Assembly: GCA_020848965.1 (NCBI GenBank)
Contig: JADLHE010000086.1
Span: forward strand, 1-35,538
Length of the DNA stretch: 35,538 nucleotides
DNA from: Saprospiraceae bacterium
Lineage (GTDB): Bacteria > Bacteroidota > Bacteroidia > Chitinophagales > Saprospiraceae
Direction of reading: 5' to 3'
Shown here piece by piece: positions 32,577 to 35,538 of this stretch; position 1 is the stretch's first letter; every line of letters starts with the position of its first letter. The notes under the pieces are model-generated. The model saw only the letters and a program-made list of their open reading frames with translations, was not told the DNA's origin and made no database searches. A program made the position numbers and the translations under genes.

Positions 32577-32698
32577 CGCAATAAGGTTTATGTACTTTGT
32601 TTGCTTGTTTGGGTTAGCGTTGAAATGATGCTAATCAAAAAGCAGTACCCCTATTGAAGAACGATGAAAATCAAAAGTCGAGCTAAGGCTAATCTTGA

Positions 32699-33859
32699 TT
32701 AAGCGGTGGTATTGGCATAAGCCTTTTTCCGCCAGATGACCCCTATAACGCCGATGATAAATAAGATAACGGCGATTATTTCCGCTTGCGTCGGCTCGAA
32801 TCCAGCAATTTTATAGGTAACGTTTACCCGGATTTTTTCAATCCAAAACCGTTCAAACCCATTGAGAATCAGGTACGTAAAGAAAATGATGCCCGGTGCT
32901 TTCACCCGCTTCCTGATGGACCAAAGGAAGGCACCGATGGCCAAAGCGGCAATCATTTCATAGAGTGGCGTTGGATAGACGGGGTTGGCCAAGTGTGTGC
33001 AATGCAGCCAATTGCAGCCTTCGATGGGGATGCCCGCTTTGTTCACGTTGTGCGGATAGTCGTAGGCCCAAAACCAGTCGGGCAAAAACCACCAACTAGG
33101 TTGTGCAGCAGCATCAATGCCCCAATCGCCATCGCCGGAAAGCTGGCAACCAATGCGCCCAAGGCCGTAAGAGATAATGAGTGCAGGTGCTACGGCATCA
33201 GCTGTTGGCCAAAAGGGGATGTTGTGCTTTCGCATGTACCAAGTGACGCCGAGGTAGCCGCCGATGAGGCCACCATAAATAGCCAAGCCGCTACCGGAAA
33301 AGAAGGTGCCGATTGGGTCGTCAAAAAAGCCGGACGGTTCTTCCAAGATAGCAAACACTTTAGCACCAATGATACCCGTGACGGCAGCCATGATGGTCAG
33401 GTCGCCGATGCGGTCGTGCGGGTACACCTGCGTGATGATTTCTTTGGGCTTTGGCAACACCTGTTTTTTGCGTTCCCGCCAACGGGCTGCTCCAAAAAAA
33501 ATAGCAGCAGCGATACCAGCCAGCCAGTTGCCTTTCATGGAGAGCAGCACATCGGCAGCGTCTTTCTGGAAATCGGCAAAATGTTGGAAGATATAAACGA
33601 ACTTAAAACCTAGGATGAAGCCGAAGATGGCATTGGAAGCAATGTCCCATGGGGTAGCAGGTAGTCCTTCTATGGTCTTTACAAGACTAGGCTTATAAAG
33701 ACCTTCGTCTGCCTTGCGCTTTAGTTCAAGGTAGAAAAACAGTGCGGCAAATAAAATGGACACGACGAGCATGACGCCGAAGGTCTTGAAAATAGACGTC
33801 CAATTATCGGGTTGTGTGCCGAAGATGTCGTGGAATAGATAGGAAAGGTCTGGGTACAT
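32699..33859 (-). CDS. lgt: Prolipoprotein diacylglyceryl transferase
   Basis: 386 residues, polytopic inner-membrane enzyme that moves a diacylglyceryl group from phosphatidylglycerol to the lipobox Cys of prolipoproteins, the first step of lipoprotein maturation. Seven or more hydrophobic helices are visible. Signature segments: SGLAIYGGLIGGYLGVTWYM, the Lgt hallmark YGLGRIGCQLSGDGDWG and the later PTPLYEM with FERFWIEKIRVN containing the conserved catalytic-type Arg/Glu pattern. It is about 100 residues longer than the E. coli enzyme, with extra sequence between helices 1-3 and around WWFLPDWFWAYDYPHNVN, as is usual in Bacteroidota. This enzyme serves the several lipoproteins of this window. 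A TATCTTTG promoter-like box lies 41 bases upstream. Confidence 0.95.
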   Translation of the reverse strand: MYPDLSYLFHDIFGTQPDNWTSIFKTFGVMLVVSILFAALFFYLELKRKADEGLYKPSLVKTIEGLPATPWDIASNAIFGFILGFKFVYIFQHFADFQKDAADVLLSMKGNWLAGIAAAIFFGAARWRERKKQVLPKPKEIITQVYPHDRIGDLTIMAAVTGIIGAKVFAILEEPSGFFDDPIGTFFSGSGLAIYGGLIGGYLGVTWYMRKHNIPFWPTADAVAPALIISYGLGRIGCQLSGDGDWGIDAAAQPSWWFLPDWFWAYDYPHNVNKAGIPIEGCNWLHCTHLANPVYPTPLYEMIAALAIGAFLWSIRKRVKAPGIIFFTYLILNGFERFWIEKIRVNVTYKIAGFEPTQAEIIAVILFIIGVIGVIWRKKAYANTTA

Positions 33860-33899
33860 TGCTGTGTTTGTTTTTGTTGCCTATCGGCAACACCAGTGG

Positions 33900-33926
33900 C
33901 AAAGATAGGCCGAGTTTTCAAACCAA
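33900..33926 (-). promoter_or_regulatory. Promoter candidate for lgt
   Basis: On the minus strand TTG, 16 bases, TATCTTTG (perfect -7 box), 41 bases upstream of the ATG. Same TTG-N16 geometry as lptC and asnS. Confidence 0.45.
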
Positions 33927-33978
33927 CGGCTTGGTAGCACTTAATGAGGTGGTGCTTTGGTCTAATAATGAGTTTCCC

Positions 33979-34020
33979 AAAAAAAAGTTCGGGAGGATGA
34001 GCAAGGCCCATCCTCCCGAA
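33979..34020 (-). terminator. Intrinsic terminator of the ferritin gene
   Basis: TTCGGGAGGATG (33988-33999) pairs perfectly with CATCCTCCCGAA (34009-34020); on the minus strand the hairpin is followed by a run of eight T residues. It lies 25 bases beyond the ferritin stop. Confidence 0.9.
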
Positions 34021-34044
34021 AAATCCCAAACCATGCAAGGCCAA

Positions 34045-34575
34045 CTATGCTGCTTCACCGGCGGCCTCAGCTGCGATGGCAGCTTGGTTGAGTGCTTCTA
34101 TTTCCTTGTCAATGAAGTACAGACTTTGCGGCCCCTCACCGATGAGTCGGATGCGGTCGAGCACGGTGCGCATCAGTGCTTCCTCTTCCCGTTGCTCGTT
34201 CACGTACCACTGCAAGAAATTTTGGGTAGCGTAGTCGTTTTCCTTATTGGCAAGGGTGATGAGCTTGTTGATGCTGGCCGTCACCTTTTGCTCGTGTTCA
34301 TAGACCTGCTTGAAAATCTCTTGCACGGTTTTGAACTGTCGGGGCGGCTCCTTGATGCCGGGCGTGAGGGCGTAGCCGTCCACATCGGATAGGTACTCAA
34401 AGATTTTGAGCATGTGCATCCGCTCTTCTTCCGATTGGCGCTTTAGGAATTCCGTGCAGCCTTTCAAGCCTTGGCTGTCGCACCAAGTGGCCATGCTTAG
34501 GTAAAGGAACGAAGCATACCCTTCAAACTCAATTTGTTGATTGAGGGCTTCCTCCATTTTTTTTGAAATCATCAT
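34045..34575 (-). CDS. Ferritin
   Basis: 176 residues (ATG 34575; the adjacent ATG 34572 is equally likely). Non-haem ferritin: MISKKMEEALNQQIEFEGYA start with the ferroxidase Glu in EFEGYASFLYLSMATW, EEERMHMLKIFEYL (Glu and His ligands), a helix with EHEQKVTASINKLITLANKE and the QREEEALMRTVLDRI helix. The order and length match FtnA-type 24-mer ferritin, which oxidises Fe(II) and stores iron in the cytoplasm. The C-terminus is a soft Ala/Glu tail (AAIAAEAAGEAA). Upstream in-frame residues to 34620 are rejected. Divergent from the alkaline phosphatase gene across 282 bases in which no clear promoter box was found. Confidence 0.95.
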   Translation of the reverse strand: MMISKKMEEALNQQIEFEGYASFLYLSMATWCDSQGLKGCTEFLKRQSEEERMHMLKIFEYLSDVDGYALTPGIKEPPRQFKTVQEIFKQVYEHEQKVTASINKLITLANKENDYATQNFLQWYVNEQREEEALMRTVLDRIRLIGEGPQSLYFIDKEIEALNQAAIAAEAAGEAA

Positions 34576-34857
34576 TTCTGTCGCTTTAAGTTTTGATGGC
34601 GTCAGGCCATTGCTTCGCAAAAGACCGTAACAATTTAGAACGGCTCAAGCGATGTTTGGTTTTTGCAAAAATCACAATTCCTGCCGTTAATCAAACGTGA
34701 ACTGCAAAAATTACTGCAAAAAGGACGATTGGAGTTACCATGAATTGGTCGGCAAAACACTTAGCATTGATTTAACCCCCATAAAACAACGGGCTTGCCT
34801 AACTTCGCACCATTAAATCTTATTGAAAATCAAGGCCGCTTTCATAAAAAGCAATAC

Positions 34858-35538
34858 ATGAAAAAAATCCTTATCCTGACACTTGCCTTGCTGGCTTTCT
34901 CCTGCAATCCAAAACAAGTCAATACTGTTTCCGATAATGACCCTGCCAATGCAAGCCCAGACGATACCATTCATTTCACGCCGCCGAAGAATGTGATTCT
35001 GATGATTGGCGATGGAATGGGCCTTACGCAAATAACGGCGGGTATGTACATGAATGGCAACAAGCTCAACCTAGAGCAGTTCAAATACATCGGCCTGCAC
35101 AAATCATATTCCGCCGATGACCTTGTGACCGATTCGGCGGCGGGCGCCACAGCTTTTTCCATCGGAAAAAAAACAAATAACGGTGCCATTGGGGTGGACA
35201 AAAAAGGTAAGCCCTCTCAAACCATTTTGGAAGAGGCTGAAAAAAAGGGGCTTTCAACCGGCATCGTTGTGACTTGCTCCATGACGCACGCCACGCCCGG
35301 CAGTTTCTTTGCCCATCAGAAAAGCCGTGAAATGGTGGAGGAAATTGCCGAGGATATGCCAAAGGTGGATTTGGATTTTTTCATCGGCGGCGGCAAAAAG
35401 CATTTCGACCGCCGAAAGGACGGGCAGGACCTGATTGCACAACTGAAATCCAAGGGCTATGTCATTTCTTCCTATTTTAATACGGAGCTAAAGAACCTGA
35501 ACATTGACCCCGCCAAAAACTTTGGTTACTTCACGGCC
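34858..35538 (+). CDS. Alkaline phosphatase lipoprotein (3' end outside window)
   Basis: Open to the window end: 227 codons seen, no stop. Lipoprotein signal MKKILILTLALLAFSC (Cys16). PhoA-type alkaline phosphatase core: NVILMIGDGMG (45-55; Asp52 as metal ligand), TDSAAGATAFSIGKKTNN (91-108; the nucleophilic Ser is the S of DSAAGA, position 93), TCSMTHATPGSFFAH (139-153; the TxATPA-like segment), FFIGGGKKHF. Hydrolyses phosphate monoesters in the periplasm or at the outer membrane, probably for phosphate acquisition. The lipid anchor distinguishes it from soluble PhoA. The remaining half of the enzyme must lie beyond 35538. Typical length would be 450-600 residues. Confidence 0.93.
   Translation, partial: MKKILILTLALLAFSCNPKQVNTVSDNDPANASPDDTIHFTPPKNVILMIGDGMGLTQITAGMYMNGNKLNLEQFKYIGLHKSYSADDLVTDSAAGATAFSIGKKTNNGAIGVDKKGKPSQTILEEAEKKGLSTGIVVTCSMTHATPGSFFAHQKSREMVEEIAEDMPKVDLDFFIGGGKKHFDRRKDGQDLIAQLKSKGYVISSYFNTELKNLNIDPAKNFGYFTA

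Noticed and set aside
34576-34857. Iron box or Pho box between ferritin and alkaline phosphatase
   Set aside because: No convincing palindromic Fur-like or direct-repeat Pho-like site could be read by eye in this divergent spacer.

Overview
The window reads as a chromosomal segment of a member of the phylum Bacteroidota. The evidence is a C-terminal type IX secretion sorting domain on a very large secreted protein, several lipoproteins with short signal peptides, promoter-like boxes of the TAnnTTTG type, weak or absent Shine-Dalgarno sequences, and family-level matches typical of the phylum (rhomboid with a C-terminal tail, sigma factor paired with a CarboxypepD_reg membrane protein). The style of the intergenic repeats and the mid-range GC content make me lean towards Saprospiria, but that is inference. 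No rRNA, tRNA, phage, insertion sequence or CRISPR array was found.

Layout. 247-1815: coiled-coil DUF349-like protein with a strong terminator. 1942-3384: ALDH8-like aldehyde dehydrogenase, probably with a TTG start. 3596-6272 (minus): LptC lipoprotein, small SET-domain protein and asparaginyl-tRNA synthetase. 6591-8395 (minus): membrane GT2 glycosyltransferase overlapping an ECF-type sigma factor. 8525-9025: mannose-6-phosphate-isomerase-like cupin. 9104-9556 (minus): D-aminoacyl-tRNA deacylase. 9713-12253: bifunctional class A PBP, followed by a putative exported Cys/His amidase-like protein (12390-13178) that is translationally coupled to a HEAT-repeat/cyclophilin lipoprotein (13175-15187), then gcvT. 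16548-18992 (minus): an M48-like lipoprotein that has lost zinc ligands, and a TPR protein. 18993-19744: a 750-base block without a convincing gene. 19745-22737 (minus): two rhomboid proteases and a membrane-anchored EEP-family enzyme. 22928-24629: sigma factor plus membrane partner. 24885-27245: exported protein of unknown family. 27389-30622: CotH-kinase/lamin-tail T9SS cargo. 30669-32132: sugar-kinase-like/RapZ fusion. 32136-34575 (minus): small membrane protein, Lgt and ferritin. 34858-end: alkaline phosphatase, cut by the window edge.

Functional theme. Many genes concern the cell envelope: LptC (LPS export), PBP1A (peptidoglycan synthesis), Lgt (lipoprotein maturation), an AmgK/RapZ-like fusion (possible amino-sugar sensing or recycling), rhomboids, a GT2 enzyme and envelope-linked sigma signalling.

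The most unusual feature is non-coding. The 3' ends of at least six genes abut word-repeat palindromes starting 0 to 4 bases after the stop codon. One family (AGTTTGCAGTTCGACAGTTT-like words) occurs at three intergenic sites, and a fourth copy is embedded in frame inside the glycosyltransferase gene. Two intergenic copies about 2.9 kb apart share an identical 20-base insert at the same position. Other gene ends use unrelated words in the same architecture, such as a perfect 25-bp palindrome between two convergent genes.
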